A stretch of DNA of 64,000 nucleotides. It comes from Ixodes scapularis. Taxonomy: Eukaryota > Arthropoda > Arachnida > Ixodida > Ixodidae. The notes under the pieces are model-generated. The model had not been told where the DNA came from and ran no database searches. It saw nothing but the letters and a program-made list of their open reading frames with translations. Below are positions 31,945 to 42,899 of this stretch, piece after piece; within the stretch, counting starts at the first letter, position 1, and each line of letters starts with the position of its first letter. The DNA lies in assembly GCF_016920785.2 (NCBI RefSeq), contig NW_024609835.1, positions 26,361,297 through 26,425,296 of the forward strand, in the 5' to 3' direction. The translations under genes and the position numbers were made by a program.

Positions 31945-32475
31945 TAGGGTGTCCCAAACGAAAATTCCGATGTAAAACGAGCCGGAAAAATCGGCTCCTG
32001 GTCGTAGAAAGCTTGAACTTTCATCAAATGTACACTGGGAAGGCGAGGTTTACAGTGCGCAATTTCTGGGCACGGTTATCTTCTTGTAACAAGCAATGAG
32101 TGCAAAAAGCCTGCCAAAGTCAAGATTAGACACCTTCGCCAACGACCTAGTTAGCGACGTATTTTATTTGGGGCGCCATCGGCCGATAGGTGCAGCGAGC
32201 AGTCAACAACAGTGCCTCGACTGCTTGTTGCACCTATCGCATGATGGCTCCACAAGATAATATCTTCGCTAACTAGGTCGTCTACGAACGCGCCAAACCT
32301 TGACTTTGACAAGCTTATTGCTAATTTTATTTTTACAGAGAGAGAACTACGCTTTAAATTGCCACAAGGCAAAACTGACCTATTCATTGCACATACGGTG
32401 AAAGTTTGAGTTTTCTGTGCAGGCGCCGCTTTGTCCGGCTCGTTTTACAGCGAAATGTCTGTCTGGGGCACCCTA
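31945..32475. mobile_element. Palindromic Tc1/mariner-type MITE with TA target site
   Basis: The ends are TAGGGTGTCCC (left) and, inverted, TAGGGTGCCCC (right), each flanked by TA (31943-31944 and 32476-32477). The inverted similarity continues through GTAAAACGAGCCGG to the centre, where CGACCTAGTTAGCGA pairs with TCGCTAACTAGGTCG. The length is 531 bp with no transposase. TA duplication and TAGGGTG-type ends fit the Tc1/mariner superfamily. Confidence 0.85.
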
Positions 32476-32656
32476 TATTGATCGATTGCGCTTTCCCTGC
32501 CTCTTACCATAGCGACCTTCTTCGTAACGTACTGATTTGCGTGACGGTGCAGGTATTAGAAAGGAGATAACATAACACCGCAAAATAAACTAGAAGATGA
32601 CAATGTCTTCCAACAAATTACAATTCGTCATTCCCGTTCTTTAACGCCCTTTCTAA

Positions 32657-32807
32657 TGCTGCACTCACAATGGCGTTCGAATCGCAACCGCGAAGCGGAC
32701 ACGCTCTAGTTCATCATCAAATGTGCGTGTATTTGTACCGCTTCTTTAAGCAACCGCGTTCGCAACTGCTTTCCGAATGCGGTTCAGCTGCCAGTGTGAA
32801 TGCGGCG
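32657..32807. mobile_element. Harbinger-type MITE with TAA target site
   Basis: Left end TGCTGCACTCACAATGGC and inverted right end CGCCGCATTCACACTGGC are flanked on both sides by TAA (32654-32656 and 32808-32810). A 3-bp TAA/TTA duplication is typical of PIF/Harbinger elements. The interior continues as an imperfect inverted repeat (ACCGCGAAGCGGAC). It is 151 bp long and non-coding. Confidence 0.65.
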
Positions 32808-32999
32808 TAAGTGCACCAGGTTCCACCTTACCGACTACTATGACACACGGCAGTCGTTTACAGTATACTGGTTTTGTTCCTACCTTTTTTAATGCGATGA
32901 CACACAGAAGCGCATATTTCGCTTTGATAATTATTTTATCATTTTAGTTGGCGTGTTTAATTCCACCTCAAGGGTTTCGTGAGGTGTTGTGAAACGCAC

Positions 33000-34595
33000 G
33001 AAGGCGGCACCTGCATTGAGAGGAAGTGCTCTGCTTTCCTCGTGAAAGTGCTCGTGCAAATAATGCATTTTGCTGAGCTGCGGCCGCATCTCTTCGCACT
33101 TAACGCTGCTGCACGAAACTGGCGAGGAGAGGGATACAAAACTTTTTATATCAGTTTACAAAAGCATTAAACGAGAACAAAAAATTAAAAAGGGGTCCTT
33201 TTCTTTTTTATGGAGGGTTACTGCACTTGCGACCGCTTCTGACGAGTGCATTACGACCTATTGTGATACCTTACGACGAGAGAATACATTGGTACGCAGA
33301 TGCCGTCTATGAGGTGCCCGTGTAACTGAATTTCACCAAAGCGAAGGTTTTGCAGTGTTTGCGAGATCAAACGCACCTATACTATCATGACAATTTTTTT
33401 GTCTAACATTGTCAAAAGCTTTTATAACTCAAGAGTGAAAGTATTGTGTTTCGAAGAAATAGGAAATATACGGAAATTGCGTGTTTCATGGTTACCCGAT
33501 AAATGGCGCCAGTGTGTTATTTGGTCGTAAGCTAGGTCACAAGAGGTCGTAACGCACTCGGTCGTAAGTAGCCGCAGGTGTGTGAACAAGTGTTTATGAA
33601 TTTCTCCATAGCATAAGGTCTCTGCTAAATGTCTTAACGGCATTTGCACCTTTTTTTTACTAAGCTAAATTGAATGCTCACTTGGTTGCCTATTCGTTGT
33701 ACCTTAAAACGTCCGAATAAGAAAAAGTTCTCGCCGCTGTTTTTTTTTCCTCCGTATATAAACTGTCATGCCCACTGCTTTGGCCACAACTACACTCTGA
33801 GAAATTCCTGCTTTTACTCTATTCCACGATTTATTTGAAGCACCAATTCTCCTGTAATCACTTTAACCTTTAACAATGACCAAAGCCTAAATTGTCGCAG
33901 TGAAAAATATGTGTCCACCCTTTTTAACGAGAGGCCACATGGTCATTAAAGCGCAATACTGTTTGTATTTCTTATTAGTTGGACCGGATAGGAGTTAGAT
34001 ATTTCTTATCTTTATAGAATTAACTTATACTATGACTTTTAGAAGGATCGGGAAGCTATACAACATTTCACCAGGAAGTTATTCGCCTTCCAAGTTATTT
34101 GCAATAAAGCAGACGTGCAAGGTCATTTTTCTGTGTGCGTATTTACAACCCAGTTGCGCCAATGGCTACGGATAGGATAAAGAAGAGAAATCAGCAGTGC
34201 CGATGAGTTTTTTAAGGACTGTTTCCGGGCAACGGCTTTTCGACAGCTAGAGTTCGTGGAAAGAAACAAGGATAAGGACGAGGCAAAAATTGCACCATCT
34301 ATGTAGTTCATCTGTTAGAGCGACGCGTAAGGTCGCCATTAACATACGAACGGTCGTTTGCGATTGAAGAAGAAATGGTGCAAGAAGTGTCTCAAGGTCG
34401 ATTTCTGTCTTTTAGGTTTGGCAACTGGGAAACCGCACGCGCGCGCCTTCACTTGCCCTCAGGGTAAATAAAATAATGATTGTTTAAAAAAAATAAAATA
34501 AATCAGATTTATTTGTTTTAAATTATACTATTCTAAGAAAGAGCTATTTTCTAACTACATTTTCAGACATGGCAGATCGATTGTTCAGTCCACCC
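33000..34595. other. No recognisable gene
   Basis: Only short unrelated open frames, with no domain or element that I can name. Confidence 0.4.
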
Positions 34596-34596
34596 A

Positions 34597-34725
34597 ATGT
34601 ATACTTCCTTCTTCCGTACTCTACTATCGTTGACTTTAGACAAAACTCCGGAATTGTTGAGAAACTTTCTGGAGTTTTATCTGAAGTCAACGGTAGTACA
34701 GTACGAAGAAAGGAAGTATACACAA
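34597..34725. repeat. Fold-back duplication inside the Penelope RT
   Basis: GTATACTTCCTTCTTCCGTA on the left pairs with the inverted TACGAAGAAAGGAAGTATAC on the right, continuing inwards to AAAACTCC/GGAGTTTT. The arms are about 55-60 bp with a few mismatches. Reading either strand gives an RT peptide starting YTSF.RT...LT.DKTPE. Confidence 0.85.
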
Positions 34726-35875
34726 AAGGAAGGTGTTTGTATGGGGTCATCAGTAGCACCGATCTTAGCCAAAGTTTACTTAAACACTTCGGATTTTGCA
34801 GTGCACTATAACCTACAGGGGTTGTCCCCGGGTATGGCAATAATGAGAAGATATTTAGATGACATCCTAGTATGTACGGTATATCAGATAGCATAGAAGG
34901 TGTGATAAGATCAACCGCTCCAGAATTAAAGATTACAGTGGAAAAACCGGAGGAAAATGTTCTACAATATCTAGATTTACGCATTCTCGTGAATCGAGGG
35001 TTATGTTGGAAATTGGAATGCGGAAAAAAGAAATTCGAAACCGGTTTGGCCAAGAGTGAGTCGTCATTCGAAGACCGCAAAGGCTGGGATTGTAAAGTCA
35101 TCGGTTAGGAATGCATCGGAAAGGTCGTGGCTCCATCATATCACTGAATCGGCAGGAAGTCAGTGGAAAAGGTTGATTAGTGTAGGATATCATGACAGTT
35201 TTATCAAACGGCAATTAGAAATGTTAATCAAAGGCTGGAGAGAAACGGAACAAAAATCAAGGAACCGCTTTGCTGTAATCCCATATTTTCATGAAATTCC
35301 CACAACTTGAAGGCACGTGCTAGACAGTTTGGAATGGACACAGTTTTTAGTTCAGATTTTAGGTTAGGTAAATTGACGCCATTTCAAACAGGTGTGAGTG
35401 GGTGCAAAAAGGCCCATCGGGAAAAAACGGTTTGTTGCGAGACTGGTGTTGCGTATGAAATACATTTGGGCTGTGGATTTAAGTATGTAGGACCGACATC
35501 CAGCTGCATCAATGACATATTAAACGAACTTAAAAGAAATTTGAAGAACAACGCACAAAACTCGGAAATCGCGAAACATATTCATGAATGTAACAACTGC
35601 ACGGCGCCCTGCAGTGGTCGGAGACTGTAATCATGCACAAGCAGAAGAGCGATCTGAAGAAAACGGTAACCGGACAAAAGCTCACCGTTTTTTCAGACAC
35701 GGACAAAAGCTCATCTCATTTTTGGGGCTACCCGAGCAGAACACTGGCTGGGATAAAGTGCGGATGTGATGGACATTGCACTATTTTTAAGAAAACTGGT
35801 ACCTCATCCCATGCAAAGGTGTGGAGAGATAAGCAACAACAGGCAGAGATGCAACGATTTGGTTTCAAACTTTAG
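34597..35875 (+). pseudogene. Penelope-like element, RT and GIY-YIG remnant with fold-back 5' end
   Basis: Frame-shifted pieces follow in order. The RT core has QKEGVCMGSSVAPILAKVYL and the active site RRYLDDILV (near 34850). A connection follows (35000-35300). Then comes a GIY-YIG domain, GVAYEIHLGCGFKYVGPTSS...INDILNEL with EIAKHIHECNNC (35450-35610), and a C-terminal tail to about 35875. At least three frame changes break the ORF. The first 130 bases are an inverted duplication of the RT segment (see 34597-34725). The active-site Asp pair is kept, unlike the relic at 29112. Confidence 0.85.
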
Positions 35876-36375
35876 GTTATCTAAATTAAGTGGAGCTTAT
35901 AAGCTCAAACTTGCTTGACTAAAGGCATGCCAGAGCACCCTTGTGCCCGTCCAAGAAACTTCGTGAACCGAGGTTTTTGAACCCGGGAGTGACCGAAGAA
36001 GCGAAGACACCCTTTGGTGACCTCGCTTTTTGATTTTGCTTATGCACAGCCGGTCTCGACGCGCGCGCTCGCTGAGCGCGCGCGTCATGGAGACTGGCCG
36101 TGGCTTATGTCACGCTAAACGCGCAGATAAAAGTTAGGCAGGATGTCTCTTCATTTTTAAGGCATGGGTTTGTTTGGGGTTCCGGGTAATATTTGAAGTG
36201 AATGGCTACGAAAACTAAATTGTTTCTGTCATTGTGCGTCGCAAATGTATTTGAAATCAAGGATTATCTCAGGGTGATGTGAAAGGGAGACGGAAGCAAA
36301 GCTGTATCATACAATCCATCGAGTTGTGAATTTAGAAAAAAAATTATTTTGAAGGAACGGGAGTTTGGTTTTTAG

Positions 36376-36873
36376 GAGACCTACAAGACAGATGACCACT
36401 TTAGAAAACTTTGCGGGAATTGGGATAGGCTGGCGTTCCTTTCACCACAGCTTGTGCCCCAAGGACTAAGGTACATCAGGGGAAAGTCTACCGCTGACAT
36501 CGGCGACCTGCTGGCCTACATTGATTGCACGTATGTCAAAGACCCCTACCGTTATGCTTGTGCTCCTTATGCTGCGGCACCCAGAGCGAATTCTTCCTTT
36601 TGCCTGACTGTGCGCCGACCGCGACCGGAGTTCGCCCCGGAACGGTGAAATATGCACGACGCCACTCTACAAGATAAAGTCCGGACGCGCAACACCTCCG
36701 AAGGACGGAGTTCCGGGATCCAGAAGCTTCTCGGCCACGAGCATCCAGGCGTCTGGAGGCTAATTGAATGGCTACAGCAAGATCAGGCGCTTGTTGCCAC
36801 GGCACTGCCACAAGCCTGGAGAGGTGAGCCCCCAGTGAAGCGGGTGCGAAAAAAGCGCTCTGTACCTGCATAA
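36376..36873 (+). pseudogene. MULE-like transposase C-terminal remnant
   Basis: One frame, interrupted by one TGA at about 36646, reads TDDHFRKLCGNWDRLAFLSP, then DLLAYIDCTYVKDPYRYAC, then after the stop NMHDATLQDKVRTRNTSEG, LLGHEHPGVWRLIEWLQQDQ and GEPPVKRVRKKR. The WN.....RTNN..E.....F...GH.HP..W..I.W pattern is familiar from Mutator-like (MULE/FLYWCH-type) transposases of arthropods. The catalytic core upstream is missing. AATAAAC near 36971 could be its old polyA signal. Confidence 0.7.
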
Positions 36874-37119
36874 TCGTCTGAAAAAGATTTGCGAAGGGTT
36901 CCCGGTACACCGAGCTCTACCAAGACTGCTGGAGGTAGTAGGGGATTACATATGCTTCTAACCAATCGATAAATAAACTTGTTTACATTCTAATAAAAAA
37001 CGTTCGCGTGTTCGATTTCATTTATCGTTGTATATAAGTGTCGCACACATTCACCTAAGTTATCCGCACTCGTGTTAATACCAACAAGATTTTTTTTTTT
37101 TGATGAGCTTTTGTTTGAG

Positions 37120-37205
37120 TCTTAGAAAACATCGGTGAGCTTTTGTCCGCATTCAAAGAGTGAGCTGCAGTCCGGTAAGCTTTTCTCCGACATTCAAAGA
37201 GAGTA
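37120..37205. repeat. Tandem duplication of a ~45-bp unit
   Basis: GGTGAGCTTTTGTCCGCATT followed by CAAAGAG is repeated as GGTAAGCTTTTCTCCGACATT followed by CAAAGAG, with a third partial TGAGCTTTTG upstream. Confidence 0.65.
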
Positions 37206-37456
37206 GTGGGGCAAACTGTGCGCATAAAACGTCGAGGCAACTGTATAAGTCAGGCTTTGCTACAGTTCGGAAGCAATCAAAGAAACTTTCTAAAAATGTA
37301 ATGTCAATCTCTTTTTTTCCCTGTGAAACCTTGGTTGTTTGAAGCGCGACCTGGACTGTGACTGTTCAAAATAACTGTAAAACACACTTTTTTGTTGACG
37401 TGTGTTGACCCAAAAATTGTTCCGGTGCTAAAATTGTTTTCTTTTTTTTTTTTTGC

Positions 37457-37484
37457 GGGGGGGGGGGGGGGGGAGGGGGGGGGG
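37457..37484. repeat. G-rich tract (G17-A-G10)
   Basis: Seventeen G, one A and ten G follow a T-rich run. The exact length is unreliable in any assembly. It could form a G-quadruplex. Confidence 0.85.
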
Positions 37485-38072
37485 CCTGGTCTGTGGAGAG
37501 GGCATTTTTTTTTTCTCTTTTGAGTCAGAAGTGCGAATTGTGTTCAGAATAGGAAGAGAAGATATCTTTTTGTTCAAGTTTGAATGGATGTTGCCTTACC
37601 GCGCCAACTTGTAAGGGTGTACACATTCATGCATTGTGTGATGAGGGCTATGAGGCTTGAACTGTACGGACTTCATGTTTCTGTTTTGATGGAGACGACC
37701 TTGAGATTGAAACTATATAATGATGTGGACTAAATAAACGAGTTAGTTGAGTTTGAGACGTCGTCCTGTCGATTTTCAGTCTCTTCCACGTTTTGACGTT
37801 CCCTCTCTGCCCCAGTCTCAGGTTAATTCAACATGGTTAACTTTCAGATAGCACAGGCCACCACTCTCTGAATTAAAACTTGTTGTTGGCCTAGTTGGTT
37901 CATGATGCAGTAAGGAGGTATTTGAAGTGAATGGCTAAGTAAGTAATATTTGAAGATTCCAGATTCCCATGGAAAGCTGTGACGCGGGTGGCTTCTGGTG
38001 TAGAAAAAATATATCCGTCGCACAATTGTGTTGACGCAGGGAATGTTGAGCGTTAGAGCTTCCGATACGAAG

Positions 38073-38160
38073 ATCAATCAATCAATCAATCAATCTTTAT
38101 TATACAGCGCCCAGGAACAACCCAGAGGTCTTGGTGCGAAATATTGCAATGCATAATGAT
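38073..38160 (-). mobile_element. 3' tail of the same non-LTR family as 46.65-49.4 kb
   Basis: A (CAAT)n run (38073-38095) is followed by GCGCCCAGGAACAACCCAGA and GGTCTTGGTGC. The 801-codon element starts identically in layout: (CAAT)n, GTGCCCGGGAACAACCTTGC, GGTCTTGGTAC. So this is a very short 5'-truncated copy in the minus orientation. Confidence 0.7.
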
Positions 38161-39262
38161 AATCGGACGTTCCCTGTTTAGCGTAAAACATTGCTGGGAA
38201 AGCAACGGTACAAGATTTCTTGGCGCCGCTGCGCGCGGATTTCTATGGTATCTTCAATCGTAGTGCCAGTATGTGAAGAAATTTACACGCAAGATAGCGT
38301 CATTGTTGTTTTATATGTAATGCGTCAACACAAAACGAGCGAACTATTGGCGTTCTTAAAACTCCCCGCTATTTTAGTACATTATTTCCTCCATTCTTTC
38401 CTGCATCCCTACACGTAGCCTCCAGCCAAGGCTGCGGATTCGAATGAACTAATAAAAATGCTTACTTTATAGCGCCGATTGTATCAAAACAGCGTCGCAA
38501 TCCGACCTCAGTAATAACGTACAACGTGGCACGTGTTTAGCAAACGGCCATGACCGATCACTACATGAACTGGACGCCCACGTGTCTGGACGCAATTCAT
38601 AGGAAAGCGAACACGCGATCGCCTACAGCTCAGTGCTGGCAACGTCGTCAAGCGGCGGCAGTGGCGGCTTGCGTGGCTTATCTCGCAACTTTCCACGCTT
38701 GGTTCGCGAAGCGCGCAGACTAGCACGGCCGCCGCTTTATCACGCTGTCAGTACGAAGCAGTCTACGATCACCTGTTCATCTCCGTATGGGTCGAGACTG
38801 TATATCTTCGGGGAAAAGTACGAGCGGAAGGAAATAGAGTCGTTAAAGAAAATCCTAAAAGTCGAACAAAATGAATGGCCCCGGGCTTATGCAGAAAAGA
38901 AAGCGCAATAAACCAGGGGATTTCGGGCGTTGTTTCTACATCAACCAAACGCGCTGCTCTACCCTCGAATGCGTCGTTTCTTTCTAAGCAAAAAGCTGTA
39001 CTAGGCTTCCAAATGTCCTCCAGTGCAAACTGCCCCACGGAGCACTCAAAGCACCATTATTTAGCTTCCCTTTATCGGTTCAAGCAATGAGAAAAAGGAT
39101 CGGTGCTATGGTCCAAGGGTAATGGGGTTTCAGTCGCAAAAGTGTCTGGACGTCCTTCTGCCACTATAGGACGACATGCCTATTGGAGCGCGACACAGCT
39201 CGTCCTTCTCATTTGCAAGACTGAATAAAGCTGTCTCGATTGCAGTAAAAATGCAGTATATG

Positions 39263-39804
39263 TAGACCAACGAGGTAGAGGGGCTTAGAGTGATAAACTG
39301 GTATCCCGTTCACCAGGCAAATGTGATCCCCCCTCCCCCTTGTCTTCCGCCATGTTGTACAATTGTGAATACTAGGCACGTGACCGTACCAAATCCTGAG
39401 GCTTTTACGCAAAACTGAGCCGAGATTTATATTGCGATAACTAAAAAACATAACCCCTTTTTTTTTTAATACTGTTAGCCCCAGAAATCAGTGTATAGCT
39501 TCGATAAAAACCTGAAATACAGCACCGAGGCTGACGGCATCTTGCGGAGGCATTGCGAAGCCGCCCGAGTGTTTGTCGTCAAAGCACATTTTGGGCTTAA
39601 AGCAAACGAGACAACTTTGCTCGTCGGTACTGTTACTAAAGCTCAATAAGCAATTATTTGTTCGTGGTACTTCGTTAAAATCTAGACGTAAAACTATAAG
39701 GGCACGTGTCTGGTGGTCAAAGATGTGCAACATGGCGACGGCCGGGTGGGGGTCACTTTCAGGTTCCAGTTTATCGCTCTAAATCCCTCTACCTCGTTGA
39801 TCTA
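39263..39804. mobile_element. Palindromic MITE with 38-bp terminal inverted repeats
   Basis: The left end TAGACCAACGAGGTAGAGGG followed by GCTTAGAGTGATAAACTGG pairs with the inverted right end TAGATCAACGAGGTAGAGGG followed by ATTTAGAGCGATAAACTGG. Similarity continues inwards (CACGTG, TGTACAACATGGCGG versus TGTGCAACATGGCGA). It is 542 bp with no transposase. The superfamily is unclear, perhaps TA-targeting. Confidence 0.8.
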
Positions 39805-39809
39805 GAGTT

Positions 39810-42535
39810 CTAGACCAACGCGCGGCTTCGATGTCACGTCACTGCGGTGGTGCTGCTGTCGGCATGTCGCATGAGCAATCGCTTTACGTTACGCAAATAT
39901 GGTTCCTGCTCTTGCCCAGCACCCAGTTTGCAACTGCGCGTTGGCGTCGTCGCGCCAATGCGGATTTAGTGAGAGAGTTTATTTACGTCGGTTGGGAGAA
40001 AAATGTGTAATCTTCTTATTCTAAATGCGTGCTTCTGATTTTAAGGTGCACAGCATAATAAAAATGAGGCTTCTCTAGGTTTTTATGCAAAATAAATAAG
40101 TAACCGTTAGTAAACCAGTAAGCGATAACCATGCCGGAGGCAGTAAGGTAGCATTGGCATATTTTTTCTAATAATAAAGCAGATCATTTATCCGCAGCTT
40201 AACCACGTTATTTTCGGCGTTGGATAATAATTAATGTTAACAAGCTTTATTATTAATTAGGATGCCTCACACGTGCCTTCGGTGACCAAAAAGATCGTCG
40301 TAGATTTTACATTCTATCTCAGCGGAAGCCCTTTAGTCTCCTGCCAAGCGAAAGTTCGGACGCGTACTACTCAGCGTAAACAAACCTACAAACCGCTTTT
40401 ACCTCACCGTTCTAGCATTGCAACACTTTAGCTTATTTAGTTCCAGCGCACGATCGATAAATCCCCGAAAACAAATACATTTGGCAACCTGAATATGTTT
40501 CCAACGACACAGTTTTTTTTAGCGCGCACTCCCCCCGCGAAACAAACTGGCTGCTTTCGGGTCAAATATTTCAAAGCTCCTAAGAAGTCACGCAGTATGC
40601 GGGTTCGCCTCATTTTCCTTGTACAAGTCTACGGACGAAGGGGTCCTGAACTCTCTCTGAAGTTTCCCCAATAAAAGCTCTCCCGATATACACCTATTTA
40701 GTCTCAATCCGCTTTACACTGAAAGTAACGGGAACCTATGTACTGAGCTTTCGTCCTTTCTAAAACGATCGCCCTAAACCAGTTCTCATTCACCTTCCGG
40801 CAGACGACGCCAATATTGCGCGCGCGTGATGCAATCTCAGTGGTAAAAAAAGGCTGATTAATTTCTCCATTCTCAGTGGTTGGATTCATACAAGAAAAAC
40901 TAACTATTGATGTCCCAAGTGCAAGGCGGTGCAGTGCGCACTTGGGGATAGCTTCTGTTGCTTCTGGCGCGCTTTTCGGAGAACCCCTTGGGCCGACTGA
41001 CTCGATTAAAATCAGTGAACGAGACACAAGAAAGAGTGATTGGTGAACGATGCCTGGCTTCAAAAATACAACTAATTACGTGGGCTGATCGACTATCTTC
41101 GTTTTCCGAGGAAGTTCCAGTGACGCACGAGGCTCCCGCTGACGGCGATACTCTTCCAGAAGAGAGGTGGAGGTCAAGCAACTAGGAAAATTCGAAGCAC
41201 GTCCGCTCGCTCGCGACAATTTACGTGCGTAGGAATTTGAATTATTTCGAAGCACGCGCGTCCTCGTTATCTGGCCAGTTCACTGTCTCAAGATACATTG
41301 CTGAAAGCTCGTGATGCCTTATCTTGCACTGGTAGATTTTGCCGGGAAGTTGCAGTAGTTGTGGAGAAGCAAAACTGTACTGCCTTTGACGCCGCATTTG
41401 TACACTCCATAAAGGACTGTGTGTCAGCGTGTATCGGCAACAATATGTGCAAGTCATTCTCAAATAAGATGTTCGCTTTTACCGCCAGGAGAAATCAAAA
41501 CTAATCCCTATGGAGATTAAAAAACATTTCACTTACTGCGCTTCATTTTGTTTCTCGACAAAAGAGCGTGCGCGAAGTTTTGGTTTGCTAGAAGGCGAGG
41601 TGTGACAATCGCTCGCTTCGTCCAGCGGGAGCAAATGGCACGGGTGTTCAGCAGGAAGCATTGGCATAGGTATACCCGCAAAAGGGCGACAACGGCACTT
41701 CGCTGCACTGTGATCACTAAAGAAGAAGACCGTTGATAACTGTCGTAAAGTGTCGCACATTTAATATTTCCTTGTTAGCCATAACGAAATTGAGCACGGC
41801 ACGTTGAGCTCGACGCAATGAAAACAGGACACAGTGAAGTTATGGTGGGCTTGTGAAGTCCCTCGATGTATTTCTTCTTTCATAATCTATTCCCTGTAGT
41901 GCAGGGTGGCGCAGATATCCACTTATCGATGGCTCCGCTCCGCTATAACCATAGCATCTCCGCATGCTGAATCACTGAGTCACTTCCGCAAGCGCGATCG
42001 TCACACCTCCCCCCTCCTCCCCCTTCTAGCCTACCATAGCGAAGTTGCACGGGCATCAGCATCGGCATCCTTTTTTCCCAACGCTAGCGATGATGATAAC
42101 AATGCTATATTGATAAATTCGAGACTGGGAACAAATAAAAAACTGACAACCGCATAAATCATCTAAAAAAACAACTCTTTTGTCAAATAAAAATCAAAAA
42201 GAGAAAGAAGCGAAGTACAGCAAGTGAAATCGAGCTGTGTCTCGAGCTGCTTTGCTTTGCTCTGTTTCGAGGCGATAAACGTTTCGAGATTATCAGTACG
42301 GAGTAAGTCCACCAGCTTGCCTGCGTTTTTCACTTTCATTTGGTATATGATTATGGTGCTTGCCTGACTTCGCACACGCTTTTTTTTTCTCAATACACTA
42401 GCAACCCTGACGGATGCTCCTCAGACACAGATACCTAAATATCTCCTAGCAATCGCCTCGGGACGCGAGAGGATATATACAGGCTAATGCTGCGGTCGCA
42501 ATGCCAATGCAGACCGCAAGTTCGATTGCTTCATT
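39810..42535. other. No gene recognised
   Basis: Short GC-richer open frames occur (for example 41298-41504 and 41548-41736), but none shows a domain or plausible splice structure. A small hairpin TCCCAAGTGC/GCACTTGGGGA lies at about 40913-40948. Confidence 0.4.
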
Positions 42536-42544
42536 CGCAGGGGT

Positions 42545-42655
42545 TGTGATGACGTCAAAACGCCGAGCTCTGATTGGCTCTGATAGTGGGTAGACCTCTA
42601 CCCACTATCCTTCAGTCAGAGCCAATCAGAGCTCGCTGTTCTGACGCCACCATAA
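42545..42655. mobile_element. Short fold-back element
   Basis: Perfect 19-bp arms GAGCTCTGATTGGCTCTGA (42566-42584 and inverted 42617-42635) extend outward with a few mismatches (TGACGTCAAAACGCC against TGGCGTCAGAACAGC). Inside is a second perfect 11-bp hairpin, TAGTGGGTAGA/TCTACCCACTA (42585-42608). It probably is a tiny MITE or a fold-back duplication. Confidence 0.7.
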
Positions 42656-42765
42656 CTTCTACAAAAAGAAAAAAAAAAGAAGTAGACGAAATTACATTTT
42701 GCACACATTATGCAAAAACACTTCACATGCTGTCAGAGGCGCGTACCTTCTTTGTATGACGGTCC

Positions 42766-42893
42766 CGTCACATCGATCGTACAAATACTGTCTGCAGACA
42801 CGCTCTAAGCCTACATTTGTATGAAGCAAGCATGCATCGAACATGGTTCAGACGCGTCCGCAGGTAATTCTGTCATCATGTCTGCAACGGAAT
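42766..42893. mobile_element. Second copy of the 25930-26066 MITE-like block
   Basis: GATCGTACAAATACTGTCTG, CATTTGTATGAAGCAAGC, CCGCAGGTAATTCTGTCATC and ATGTCTGCA follow in the same order as at 25930-26066. Confidence 0.6.
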
Positions 42894-42899
42894 ACGGGG

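Noticed and set aside
34544..35101. 185-codon minus-strand open frame
   Set aside because: Mostly antisense of the Penelope relic; its RT-like end is explained by the fold-back at 34597-34725.
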